Assembly (NCBI RefSeq): GCF_000008205.1
Contig: NC_007295.1
Coordinates: forward strand, 620,001 to 684,000
Source: Mesomycoplasma hyopneumoniae J
Lineage (GTDB): Bacteria > Bacillota_I > Bacilli_A > Mycoplasmatales > Metamycoplasmataceae
DNA length: 64,000 nucleotides
Direction: 5' to 3'
Shown piece after piece: positions 28,264-38,098 of this stretch; position 1 is the first letter of the stretch; each line of letters begins with the position of its first letter. The notes below the pieces were generated by a model. That model did no database searches and was not told the origin of the DNA. It saw nothing but the letters and a program-made list of their open reading frames with translations. Made by a program: the position numbers and the translations under genes.

Positions 28264-29184
28264 ATGTCAAAAATTTTAGCAACCCCAAAAGCAAGAGCGA
28301 TGGCAAAACATGCTAATATTGATCTTGCTGATCTTAAAATTCAACATCGGAAAATTGAAGCTTCCGATGTTGAAAATTACATAAAATCCTTAAAATCAGC
28401 ACAAACTAGTGCTGAAAAAGTAGAAGTTTCATCGTCTCAGCAGGCTGAAAAAACTTCTATTCCCGCGTCAATTCCGCCTAAATTAGAAGGAAAACGCGAG
28501 AAAATCGCTCCAATTCGAAAAGCAATTGCAAGAGCGATGACTAATTCTTGAAATTCAGTTGCCTATGTCAACCTCGTTAATCAAATTGACGTTAGCGATC
28601 TTTGAAAACTTAGAAAATCAGTTTTAGACCCTGTCCTAAAAACATCAGGTGTGAAACTAACATTTCTTGCTTTTATTGCCAAAGCCATTTTGATTGCTCT
28701 TAGTGAATTTCCTGTTATGGCAGCAAAATATGATGAAGCAACAAGTGAAATTGTCTATCCTGATACTTTAAATTTAGGTCTTGCTGTCGATACTGACGCC
28801 GGGCTTATGGTTCCAGTAATTAAGGATGCTCAAAAGCTTTCAATTGTAGAAATTGCAAAAGAAATTGTTCGTCTTGCCAAAGCTGCCCGTGAACGTAAAA
28901 TTAAACCAAGCGAAATGCAAGGTGGATCATTTACAATCACAAATTATGGATCGGTTGGTTCACTTTATGGTGTTCCAGTAATAAATTATCCTGAACTGGC
29001 AATTGCTGGAGTAGGAGCTATTATTGATTCAGCCGAGGTCAAGGATGGTCAAATTGTTGCTTCAAAAATTATGCATTTAACAGTTGCTGCAGATCATCGT
29101 TGAATTGATGGTGCAACAATTGGTCGTTTTGCTGCAAGAGTTAAAGAATTATTAGAAAAACCAGAAATTTTAGGAATCTTATAA
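28264..29184 (+). CDS. pdhC: Dihydrolipoamide acetyltransferase (E2) of pyruvate dehydrogenase, without a lipoyl domain
   Basis: 306 residues, shorter than typical E2 (400-550). It starts directly with the peripheral subunit-binding domain (ATPKARAMAKHANIDLADL, about residues 5-40) and continues after a linker into the acyltransferase domain (about 75-306), with the active-site motif DHRWIDGA near the C-terminus, where the Trp is encoded by TGA. The N-terminal lipoyl domain found in almost all E2 proteins is missing; it is instead on the E3 encoded next. It transfers acetyl from lipoate to CoA in the cytoplasmic pyruvate dehydrogenase complex. Its stop overlaps the pdhD start (TAATG). This split arrangement is known for M. 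hyopneumoniae. Confidence 0.93.
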
Positions 29185-31031
29185 TGTATAAATTTAAATT
29201 TGCTGATATCGGTGAGGGACTACATGAAGGTGTTGTTGCCCAAATTTATAAAAAAGAAGGGGAAACAGTCAATGAAGGTGATTCGCTTTTTTCTGTTGAA
29301 ACTGATAAAATAACAGCGGATATTCCTTCCCCAAAAACCGGAAAAATCGTAAAAGTCTTAATGGCAGAAGGCGATACAATCCACGTCGGTCAAGAAATTT
29401 ATCATATCGATGATGGCTCAGGAGCTGAAGCTGAAGTTGAAGAAGCAAAACCTGAAGCCGAAGAAAAACCCGCTGGAGGAGCCAGTGTTGTGGGCGAAGT
29501 TAAAGTTAGTGATGCACTTTTAAGCTTTGATTTTGGACCAAAAAAAGCAAAAACTGCTTCAGCAGAAAAAGTTTTAGCCGCTTCAGATTCAAAAAAAGTT
29601 GAAGACAAAATTGAAAAACCTACAAATTCAGGTAAAATTTATCAAGGTCAGATTGAAAAAGAATTTGATGTAATTGTTGTGGGTTCTGGACCTGGAGGTT
29701 ATCTTGCTGCTGCTGAAGCTGGAAATGCCGGACTTTCTACCTTAATTGTTGAAAAAGAATTTTGAGGTGGAGTTTGTCTAAATGTTGGATGTATTCCAAC
29801 AAAAGCAATGTTGAAAACCGCCGAGGTTTTTGATTATCTTGATCAATTTAGTGATTTTGGACTAAGTGGAAATTCTGATCTTAAAATTTCCTGAGAAAAA
29901 ATGCACCAACGAAAAACCGAGGTGGTAAATAAATTAGTTGGGGGTGTCAAGGCAATTGTAAGATCGGCAAAAGCAACAAGTATTTTTGGTAAAGCTGAAT
30001 TTGTCGGGGCACGTGAGATTAGTGTTGATGGTAAAGTTTATCGTGGAAAAAATGTGATTTTAGCAACTGGTTCAGTTGATCGAAAATTAAATCTACCCGG
30101 TTTTGATAAGGGTTATAGATCTGGAAAAATTATTACCTCAAAAGAAGCCATTAATTTAGAGCAAAAAATTGATTCAATTGTAATAATTGGTGGTGGGGTA
30201 ATTGGTGTTGAATTCGCCCAAATTTTTTCGGCTGCCGGAATTAAGGTAACAATTTTGCAAAATCTGCCAAGATTATTAGCAAATCTAGATAGTGAAATTT
30301 CGCAGATAATTACTAAAAATTTAGTTGATAAAGGTGTTAAAGTTATTACAAATACCAACATTCTTCGTTTTGAGGATGATCAAATTATCTATGAATTTGA
30401 AGGTAAAACTGAGTTAATTACCGGTGAAAAAATTCTTGTAAGTATCGGTCGGCAAGCAAATTCTCAAGGTCTTGCTGAGGTTGGAATTGAACTTGATAGT
30501 CGTGGTAGTGTTATAGTCGATGATCAATGCAGAACAAATGTTGATAGAGTTTATGCAATTGGCGACCTTTCGGCTAAGGCAATGCTAGCACATGTTGCCT
30601 ATCGACATGCGGTTGTTTCAGTAGCAGCAATTTTAGGTAAAACTGAAAAATATCAAGAAAAAACAGTACCTGCTTGCGTTTATACCCATCCAGAAATTGC
30701 TGTGGTTGGTTTAACCGAAGAACAAGCAAGGCAAGCCGGCCATGATTTTGTCATTGGAAAAGCAAGTTTTTCTCATATTGGGAAAGCAATTGCTTCTGGA
30801 AACGCGTACGGATTTGCTAAATTAATCATTGATAAAAAATACGGGGAAATAATTGGTGCTCACATTATCGGCCCGGTTGCAACTGATTTAATTTCAGAGA
30901 TCGTAATCGCAATGGATAGTGAAGTAACAGTTTATGAACTTGCAGCGGCAATCCACCCGCATCCAACTTATAGTGAAATTATTTGAGAAGCTGCGCGTTC
31001 TGCAGTTACAAAATTGAAGAAAATTAAATAA
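29184..31031 (+). CDS. pdhD: Dihydrolipoamide dehydrogenase (E3) with N-terminal lipoyl domain
   Basis: 615 residues. Residues 1-80 are a lipoyl domain with the lipoylated lysine in VETDKI (about residue 39); a linker rich in A, E and K (about 80-155) leads to the E3 flavoenzyme: FAD-binding [12 protein letters not shown], redox disulfide [16 protein letters not shown]-binding [10 protein letters not shown], and C-terminal HPHPTYSE with the catalytic His and Glu. It reoxidises dihydrolipoamide with NAD. Because E2 lacks a lipoyl domain, this domain must serve as the swinging arm of the complex. E1 genes (pdhA/pdhB) are not in the window. Confidence 0.95.
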
Positions 31032-31065
31032 ATTATAAAAAATTCAATTTGGTTTTAAATTCTTA

Positions 31066-31108
31066 AAAACGATGTAAAAAACTTTTTTGTTTTACATCGT
31101 TTTTTTTA
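31066..31108 (+). terminator. Terminator of pdhC-pdhD
   Basis: Arms AAACGATGTAAAA and TTTTACATCGTTT followed by a T-run, 35 bases after the pdhD stop. Confidence 0.85.
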
Positions 31109-31190
31109 AATTAATTTTAGCGCAGATTTTTTACTTTAATTTGAAATTAAGTTAAAAATGAAAAAACACTATAAATTAATATACTAACTT

Positions 31191-31242
31191 AAAAAAAATT
31201 AGGTTTTTGTTTTTTTTAATAAAAACCTAATTTTTTGTTGTA
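31191..31242 (-). terminator. Terminator of pta-ackA
   Basis: Arms AAAATTAGGTTTTT and AAAAACCTAATTTT, with T-runs on both sides so it can work in either direction. It lies about 20 bases after the ackA stop on the minus strand. Confidence 0.75.
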
Positions 31243-31262
31243 TAATATAAAATAAATTAAAT

Positions 31263-32471
31263 TTAATTTTCCCAAACGCTGATCGCATTTTTGGCAATTA
31301 AAAGCTCTTCGTTAGTTTTAATTACAAAAATATCAAGATCGGATTCAGGAGCTGAAATTTTCTCAATTGGTCCAAATTCTGGGATTGGTTTTAAGTTTTT
31401 TTCTTGGTCAAGAACTAAATTTAAGCCGGGTATTTGAACTTTTTCGATTACCAGGGACCGAATAAAAGCTGAATTTTCGCCAACACCACCTGTAAAAACA
31501 AGCGCCTTAATGTTTTTACCGACCTTATTTATATAATTTACAAGATAATCAACAATTTTTTGGACATAAACTTCAAGGGCAAAACTTGCCTCTAAATTAC
31601 CACTATTTTTTGCTGAAATTACATCGCGAAGATCAGAAGATACCCGTGAAAGCCCTAAAAGTCCGGAATTTTTATTTAGTAAATGATCAATTTCGCTAAA
31701 AGAAAAACTTGCCTCATTTGCCAAATATGGTATAATTGATGGATCAATATCACCGCTTCGAGTCCCCATGGCAACCCCGGCTAGCGGTGTCATTCCCATT
31801 GAAGTATCTAACGACTGTGAATTTTTAATTGCGCAGAGTGAAATTCCATTACCAATATGCATATTGACAAAATTTACCTTGTCAGAGTCATAAATTTTTT
31901 CAACTTGTGTGGTAATAAATTTATGAGAAATCCCGTGAAAACCGTACTTTCTAATTCCATATTTATCAGCAATTTCGGCATTAATTGGGTAGGTATAATT
32001 GATTTTTGGGATAGTACCATGAAAGGCGGTATCAAAACTTGCAGCCAGTTTTGCATTTGGAATTAATTCTTTAACTGCTTTAATTGTTGCCAGGGCGCCG
32101 GGATTGTGCAATGGCGCAAATTTTGCAGCTGCTTCAATTTTGGAAATTGCCATCTGATCTAATTTTGCCGGAGCTTTAAAACTTGCCCCACCATGGACAA
32201 TTCTAAATCCAACAAGTTGGAATTCTTCAAGATTTTCAACAAGCTGATTTTCCTTCCAAAAGGCAATTTGGACTGCTAGTGCCTGACTGTGATTTGCAAA
32301 ATTATCTTTGTATTTATAGTCTTTTTTGCCAAAAGACATTTTGATTAGACCATCTTCAAGACCAATTCTTTCAATTAGGCCTACACCTAATAATTCAAGA
32401 TTTTCCTTTTGGAAAATCTGCCATTTAATTGATGAAGAACCAGCATTTACTACTAAAATTTTTGCTTTCAC
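31263..32471 (-). CDS. ackA: Acetate kinase
   Basis: 402 residues, full length for the family. It converts acetyl phosphate and ADP to acetate and ATP in the cytoplasm. The N-terminal VVNAGSSSIKW motif binds phosphate, RIVHGG, GFHGISHK, and the TSMGMTPLAG and GTRSGDIDP segments match conserved acetate kinase motifs, and FTGGVGENS closes the nucleotide site. The start is a GTG that shares one base with the pta stop (TAGTG), so it is translationally coupled. With pta it yields the second ATP of pyruvate fermentation. Confidence 0.96.
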   Translation of the reverse strand: MKAKILVVNAGSSSIKWQIFQKENLELLGVGLIERIGLEDGLIKMSFGKKDYKYKDNFANHSQALAVQIAFWKENQLVENLEEFQLVGFRIVHGGASFKAPAKLDQMAISKIEAAAKFAPLHNPGALATIKAVKELIPNAKLAASFDTAFHGTIPKINYTYPINAEIADKYGIRKYGFHGISHKFITTQVEKIYDSDKVNFVNMHIGNGISLCAIKNSQSLDTSMGMTPLAGVAMGTRSGDIDPSIIPYLANEASFSFSEIDHLLNKNSGLLGLSRVSSDLRDVISAKNSGNLEASFALEVYVQKIVDYLVNYINKVGKNIKALVFTGGVGENSAFIRSLVIEKVQIPGLNLVLDQEKNLKPIPEFGPIEKISAPESDLDIFVIKTNEELLIAKNAISVWEN

Positions 32472-33424
32472 TATTTACCTTCTTCAACTTGTAGAGCGCT
32501 AATTAGCACGGTATTAAAGACATCTTGAGTTGTTGATCCCCGGGATAAATCATTAATTGGGGCATTAATTCCGGTAATTATTGGGCCAATTGCCCCAAAA
32601 TTTCCCAATCTTTGGGCAATTTTATAGCCAATATTTCCTGCATCAAGATTCGGGAAAATTAAAATATTGGCGTTTTTACCTACATTTACTTCATATTTTT
32701 GGCGGCGAACTTCAATATCAAGGGCGGCATCAAGCTGAATTTCACCATAAGCTTCAATTGGAGATGTTGCATTAAACATTTGCGTCGCTTTAGCCACTAA
32801 TTCTGACTGCGGTGATTTTGCTGATCCTTTTGTTGAAAAGGAAAGAAAAGCTGGTTTTGGATCAAAACCTAACTGAATAGCAAAATCAAGGGCATTTTTA
32901 GCAATATCAACAAGTTGATTCTCATTTGGAGCAATATTTACTGAAATATCACTAAATAAATATTTTTCCTGATCTTTATGCATAATCATTACTGATGAAA
33001 TTGTTTTTATATTTGGTTTTGGGCCGATTATTTTAAAAGCTGCGCGTAAAATTTCGGCTGTTGGGTAATTAAGACCCCCGACAACTGCATCTACTTTTTT
33101 CTTTCTTAGTAGCATTGTTCCATAAAAAGCATTTGATTGAAATTGAATTTCGGCTGACTCAGGAGTTTCTTTTCCCTTGCGGAATTTAAGAAATTCCTTA
33201 ATAAATTCCATTTTTTCTTGAAAATTAACTATATGTTGATCAACGTCAAGATTTGGAATTTCTTCATCAACTAGTAAAACCGGTTTTACTAAATTTTTTT
33301 CCTTTAAAAGTTTTGCCGCGGCAATTGCTCGCGGATCAGCGCCATCAATAATTAGAACTGAGCGTAAACTTTTTGTCTCATTTTGTTGCTCAAGTCTTGC
33401 TTGAAGATATTCTTGGTATGTCAT
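32471..33424 (-). CDS. pta: Phosphate acetyltransferase
   Basis: 317 residues, the short form (no N-terminal regulatory domain). It converts acetyl-CoA and phosphate to acetyl phosphate. Recognisable segments are VVGGLNYPTAEILRAAFKIIG, SSVMIMH, LSFSTKGSAKS and IFPNLDAGNIGYKIAQRLG with ATG-type substrate contacts, all typical of PTA_PTB enzymes. It precedes and overlaps ackA. The 119 bases upstream contain an AAGTATAA/TTATACTT inverted repeat (about 33468-33485) that includes promoter-like TATAA elements. Confidence 0.95.
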   Translation of the reverse strand: MTYQEYLQARLEQQNETKSLRSVLIIDGADPRAIAAAKLLKEKNLVKPVLLVDEEIPNLDVDQHIVNFQEKMEFIKEFLKFRKGKETPESAEIQFQSNAFYGTMLLRKKKVDAVVGGLNYPTAEILRAAFKIIGPKPNIKTISSVMIMHKDQEKYLFSDISVNIAPNENQLVDIAKNALDFAIQLGFDPKPAFLSFSTKGSAKSPQSELVAKATQMFNATSPIEAYGEIQLDAALDIEVRRQKYEVNVGKNANILIFPNLDAGNIGYKIAQRLGNFGAIGPIITGINAPINDLSRGSTTQDVFNTVLISALQVEEGK

Positions 33425-33543
33425 GTTTTCCTTTCAAGTCCTAGAAAATTAACTTTTAAATTTTAAATCAAGTATAATTTTATACTTTTTTTTCGAAATT
33501 TTCATAAAAAAGCTTTAAAAAATCTATTGCTTATTTAAGAAAA

Positions 33544-34557
33544 TTAATCAATATCTTCGATAAAACCAAAATTTAGATCATTAGGTCGTGTAAATTTATT
33601 TTTCTTTTTTAGACAAATATATAAGGTATTTTTAAAATCATCATCATTTTCGAAATTTTCAATTTCTTCAAAATCAGCAAGTCCAATTGTTAAAATTTTA
33701 TAATAGGATTCAAAATATTCCCTAAATATTTTAAAATTCAAAACAATCATAAAAGTAAAAAATGTAGCCTCAAGGATGATAAACACAGTTAATCCAAGAT
33801 TTTTATCTATAAAAATTTTACTAACCAAATCAGTTTTGAGTCAATTTGAGGCAAAAGTATAAAATAATTCCTCGATAATTGATAAGGTTATAAGAATAAA
33901 AAAGAGAGCGAAAAATGATCAGCCAAGAAATGACATTATTGCCAGATTTTTATTCATCGACTTAATCTCTTCAAAATAATTGACCTTATATTCACGCAGT
34001 CGGAAATCGTTTGCATAAGGTTTTCCGTCTTTTATTGAACATTTTTTAACTAAAAAATTAAAAATTTGTTTTTTATTTGAACCTATAAATAAACCCAGAG
34101 GCATAATACTTAATAAGTCAAATCCAGCAACTTTTTCGGTGTTTTTATAATTAAATTCTTGAAATTCTTGCCAGAAATTATTGCTAATTAAGAAATTTTT
34201 CCTCACATTTTCAGGTTCGAAATGGAGAGATAAACCAGAAAATAAAAAATTATTTTTCTTAAAGATACGTCCACCTTTTAAAATAAAAAATAAAGCAAAA
34301 AGAAAAAAAATAATTGATAAAGTTCAAAAAATTCAAAGAACTTTATCAAGATTTTTAACAAAAATATTAAGATCAGCTATTTTTTCTCCATTGTTTTCCA
34401 GTCAGTTTTTAAAATTTATCTCTAAAAATAGACCTATTCCTAAAAAATAAAAAAATAAGCTTAAAAAAAATACGATTTTAAGCAAAATTAACTTATTTTT
34501 TTTAATTTTCCGGTGAAAAAATAAAACATATTTTCTAATCTCTTCACGTTTTTTCAT
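33544..34557 (-). CDS. Family D membrane protein (module copy 1), unknown function
   Basis: 337 residues in code 4. Four hydrophobic segments are visible: two near the N-terminus (about 17-40 and 65-88) and two in the second half (about 218-240 and 262-285), with a soluble domain between them containing KCSIKDGKPYANDFRLREYKVNYFEEIKS. The protein ends in an acidic tail (FGFIEDID). It is the last gene of a tightly packed four-gene set. A paralogue (45568-42575) shares KCSIKD, YKVNYF and YYK-LT-GL-DFE-IENFE segments but is interrupted by an IS. I do not recognise the family. Confidence 0.6.
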
Positions 34558-34561
34558 ATTG

Positions 34562-34981
34562 TTAATAGTTGTTTTTCAATTGACTTGTTATTACCAAATT
34601 AGTTAAAACTGAAATAGCTGAGACTAAAGTATCAAGAATACTTATTATTGCACCTAAAGGATTTGCATATTTTATCGTTGTTAGAACACCGCGTTTTAAT
34701 TTCCCTGCAATTTTTAGACCATCAACTATTTTATGAGCAGAAAAAAATGCTTTTTTAAATAATGATTCAGTAACAAGATCACGTAATACTGTATTTGTTA
34801 TTTTTCTTCCTAGTATTTTTGAAACCATTACTTTCATTACCTTTTCAATTGTAGTTTTAATTAAATAACGTACTGCAGATGCTTGAGTTGATATATTTAT
34901 GATATTATAAAAAAAGATAAAATCAGGGTCTTTATTCTTCAATTTGGTTTTTAATTCGTCTTTAAATTCTTCAAAATTCAT
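34562..34981 (-). CDS. Family C small protein (module copy 1), unknown function
   Basis: 139 residues. The N-terminal third is charged; the rest is amphipathic and moderately hydrophobic, rich in I, V, K, S and T, with a possible membrane-associating stretch at the C-terminus (GAIISILDTLVSAISVLTNLV). No known motif. It overlaps the end of the restored family B frame by 20 bases and ends 4 bases before family D, so it is part of the same transcription unit. No copy is present in the second module. Confidence 0.55.
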   Translation of the reverse strand: MNFEEFKDELKTKLKNKDPDFIFFYNIINISTQASAVRYLIKTTIEKVMKVMVSKILGRKITNTVLRDLVTESLFKKAFFSAHKIVDGLKIAGKLKRGVLTTIKYANPLGAIISILDTLVSAISVLTNLVITSQLKNNY

Positions 34982-35598
34982 CTTTTATTTTTGCATCGTT
35001 TAGAAAATCATCAATCAAATTCTCTTGTTTTAGTTTTGTTGTTTTTATATTTGTATCAGTTTTTTGAGATAAAATTCTTTCATTTTTTGGTGGGGTTGGC
35101 GGGTTTTTGTGTTTTTCAGGATTTGGTTCTATTTTTTCTTGGATATATAAAACATTTTTTGGGTGTATATCAAGTTCAAAACTAGAACTTGTATATTCTA
35201 AATATTTATCTAAAACTTCTATTGGAGTTATTTTTTTTAGTTCTAATTGCCTCTAAATTATCATAATGATCAAATTTAAATCTTGTTTTTAATTGCAAAT
35301 CATCAATATTTTCTAAACTAAAATTTAAAAAATTTTCTATTCCTGGATAATCGTCAAAATCAACATTTTCAATATTTCCCTGCATTTGTAGGAATTTTTT
35401 TTCAAATTCTTTCTGCGCATAAGCGCCATCAGAAATTGACATTTTTACCGGGGTTATTTCATAAATTTCTTTTGGCAAAACCATTGCAGGTCTTGGATTT
35501 CTTCCTTGAAAAATATCCATATTTGCAACTTGATAGACAGGGGCTAAAACCCCTGGAAGTTGGGATAAATCACCTAAATTAAATAGAATTTTCTTCAT
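34962..35598 (-). CDS. Family B protein (module copy 1), frame broken at an A8 run
   Basis: The frame opening at 35598 (MKKILFNLGDLSQLPGVL) stops at 35206 after 130 residues. Just before the stop is a run of eight A on the coding strand (35231-35238); shifting by one base there opens a frame that reads on to 34962 with plausible protein (ITPIEVLDKYLEYTSS..., then a proline-rich KNPPTPPKNE segment) and ends overlapping family C. The restored protein would be about 211 residues, soluble, no signal peptide. Either the gene is broken, it phase-varies by slippage, or it is decoded by transcriptional slippage or frameshifting. A shorter paralogue lies at 46526-46780. Confidence 0.55.
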
Positions 35599-36469
35599 AA
35601 ATCATCCCATTATTTATAATTTTTGCTAGTTGATCAAGCTGATAAAATTTCTTTTCCATTTCTTCTCCTAGCGCCTTAACTATACCTAGAAAAGAATTAT
35701 TTTTTGAATAAATTTCAAAAATATTAAATCCGAGATTTGGACTTCAAAAATAGATTTTCTCTTCTTTTTCTCTTCAGAATTTAAACCCTTTATTTTCTAA
35801 GGTAATTTTTAGATTTTCACTAAAAAAATTTTTGTCAATAATTAAAAAATTTTCATTATCACAAACATTAAAACCGAAAGGAATTATACTATGCTTTAAA
35901 TAAAAAACAATATTTTTTGAAGTTGTTATTTTGAAAAATGTAGAAATATACATAGTACCAAAACAAAAATCATCAAATACATAATCTAAATCTTTTTCCT
36001 TAACCACAGATCAATATTCTTGGCTAATATTTTTGATTTTTAATTCGTTATTTGATGCTAAAATTTCAAATTTTTCCACGTTTTCAAATAAAAAACCGCT
36101 CTGGTGAACCATTTTATTTATCGATCAAGAATTAAAATCAAAAACAAATTTCCTTTCACGATAAACCGTTTTTAAGAAAAAACAAATTAAAGATGAAAAA
36201 AATGCCACTATACCAGAGGAAAGAGCAGTATATAAAATAATGAAAATTACATTTTCTTCATTTGTGCCAGAATTTTTAAGAATTAGTACATTAAAAAGTA
36301 GAACAAAAGTTATTAATGTAAACATTACCGCAATTCTTAAGAAAAAATTAAAAGTTTTATCTATTTTTTTTAATCGAAATCCAACCAGCATAAATCTTTG
36401 TCAGTATTTATCAAGTCGGTATTTTTTCATTATTTCTACTAAAATATTATTTGAATTTGTATTTTCCAT
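35579..36469 (-). CDS. Family A membrane protein (module copy 1), unknown function
   Basis: 296 residues in code 4. Two membrane segments near residues 42-62 and 73-96 are followed by a cytoplasmic or external domain of about 200 residues containing FFKITTSKNIVFYLKHS and NFLIIDKNFFSE, ending with KKFYQLDQLAKIIN. Paralogues at 45604-46491 and (decayed) 46756-47673 share these segments. The arrangement of two helices plus a soluble domain recalls DUF3137-type mollicute proteins, but I cannot confirm this. It is the first gene of the module and overlaps family B by 20 bases. Confidence 0.6.
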
Positions 36470-36665
36470 AATCTAAAATTTTACATTTTTTTATAACAAT
36501 TTTTAAAAATTACCCTTTAATTTATAGTATTTTTTTATTTTTTAGTCTAAATTATAAAATTATCTTGAATTTTATTTGAATTTTTATAATTTAGTACTAA
36601 AAAATACAAATATTTTTTCCTATTCTAAGAAAAATTCATTTTTTAAAAAAAATTGATTTTTATAG

Positions 36666-36671
36666 TATAAT
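36666..36671 (+). promoter_or_regulatory. -10 box of the P46/xyl operon
   Basis: TATAAT preceded by TAG, 43 bases before the P46 start. The intergenic stretch 36470-36713 otherwise holds A/T runs shared between this promoter and the divergent module. Confidence 0.6.
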
Positions 36672-36713
36672 TTATTTGTATAATTGAATTAACTTGATTT
36701 GAAAGGGAACAAA

Positions 36714-37973
36714 ATGAAAAAAATGCTTAGAAAAAAATTCTTGTATTCATCAGCTATTTATGCAACTTCGCTTGCATCAATTATTGCATTTGTTGCAGCA
36801 GGTTGTGGACAGACAGAATCAGGTTCGACTTCAGATTCTAAACCACAAGCCGAGACTCTAAAACATAAAGTAAGTAATGATTCTATTCGAATAGCACTAA
36901 CCGATCCGGATAATCCTCGATGAATTAGTGCCCAAAAAGATATTATTTCTTATGTTGATGAAACAGAGGCAGCAACTTCAACAATTACAAAAAACCAGGA
37001 TGCACAAAATAACTGACTCACTCAGCAAGCTAATTTAAGTCCAGCGCCAAAAGGATTTATTATTGCCCCTGAAAATGGAAGTGGAGTTGGAACTGCTGTT
37101 AATACAATTGCTGATAAAGGAATTCCGATTGTTGCCTATGATCGACTAATTACTGGATCTGATAAATATGATTGGTATGTTTCTTTTGATAATGAAAAAG
37201 TTGGCGAATTACAAGGTCTTTCACTTGCGGCGGGTCTATTAGGAAAAGAAGATGGTGCTTTTGATTCAATTGATCAAATGAATGAATATCTAAAATCACA
37301 TATGCCCCAAGAGACAATTTCTTTTTATACAATCGCGGGTTCCCAAGATGATAATAATTCCCAATATTTTTATAATGGTGCAATGAAAGTACTTAAAGAA
37401 TTAATGAAAAATTCGCAAAATAAAATAATTGATTTATCTCCTGAAGGCGAAAATGCTGTTTATGTCCCAGGATGAAATTATGGAACTGCCGGTCAAAGAA
37501 TCCAATCTTTTCTAACAATTAACAAAGATCCAGCAGGTGGTAATAAAATCAAAGCTGTTGGTTCAAAACCAGCTTCTATTTTCAAAGGATTTCTTGCCCC
37601 AAATGATGGAATGGCCGAACAAGCAATCACCAAATTAAAACTTGAAGGATTTGATACCCAAAAAATCTTTGTAACTGGTCAAGATTATAATGATAAAGCC
37701 AAAACTTTTATCAAAGACGGCGATCAAAATATGACAATTTATAAACCTGATAAAGTTTTAGGAAAAGTTGCTGTTGAAGTTCTTCGGGTTTTAATTGCAA
37801 AGAAAAATAAAGCATCTAGATCAGAAGTCGAAAACGAACTAAAAGCAAAACTACCAAATATTTCATTTAAATATGATAATCAAACATATAAAGTGCAAGG
37901 TAAAAATATTAATACAATTTTAGTAAGTCCAGTAATTGTTACAAAAGCTAATGTTGATAATCCTGATGCCTAA
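36714..37973 (+). CDS. xylF: P46 surface antigen, sugar-binding lipoprotein of an ABC transporter
   Basis: 419 residues; I recognise the sequence as the P46 antigen of M. hyopneumoniae. A signal peptide ends with the lipobox AAGC (Cys31). The mature part is a periplasmic-binding-protein type 1 fold related to XylF/RbsB: IRIALTDPDNPRW, KGFIIAPENGSG, GIPIVAYDRL, FLAPNDGMAEQAI. It presumably captures a pentose or related sugar and delivers it to XylGH. The start chosen is the ATG after GAAAGGGAA. The gene is followed by a strong hairpin and then xylG, suggesting more binding protein than transporter is made. Confidence 0.95.
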
Positions 37974-38021
37974 AATTTCTAAAAGTTAAAAATTTGATCT
38001 TATTTTATTAAAAATTAACAT

Positions 38022-38080
38022 AAAAAATTAGCTTAAATTTTATATAATTTACCTAATAAAATTTAGAGCTAATTTTTTAT
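38022..38080 (+). terminator. Intra-operon hairpin between P46 and xylG
   Basis: Two arms of about 22 bases (38022-38043 and 38057-38078) pair almost perfectly with one bulged base, ending in TTTTTT. It stands between the binding-protein gene and the ATPase gene, so it likely lets only part of the transcription through, or protects the upstream mRNA end. Confidence 0.7.
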
Positions 38081-38098
38081 TTATGAAAGGATATTAAA

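Noticed and set aside
29402-29608. Minus-strand frame rich in Ser/Ala/Phe
   Set aside because: Antisense of the Ala/Glu-rich linker in PdhD; no signals of its own.
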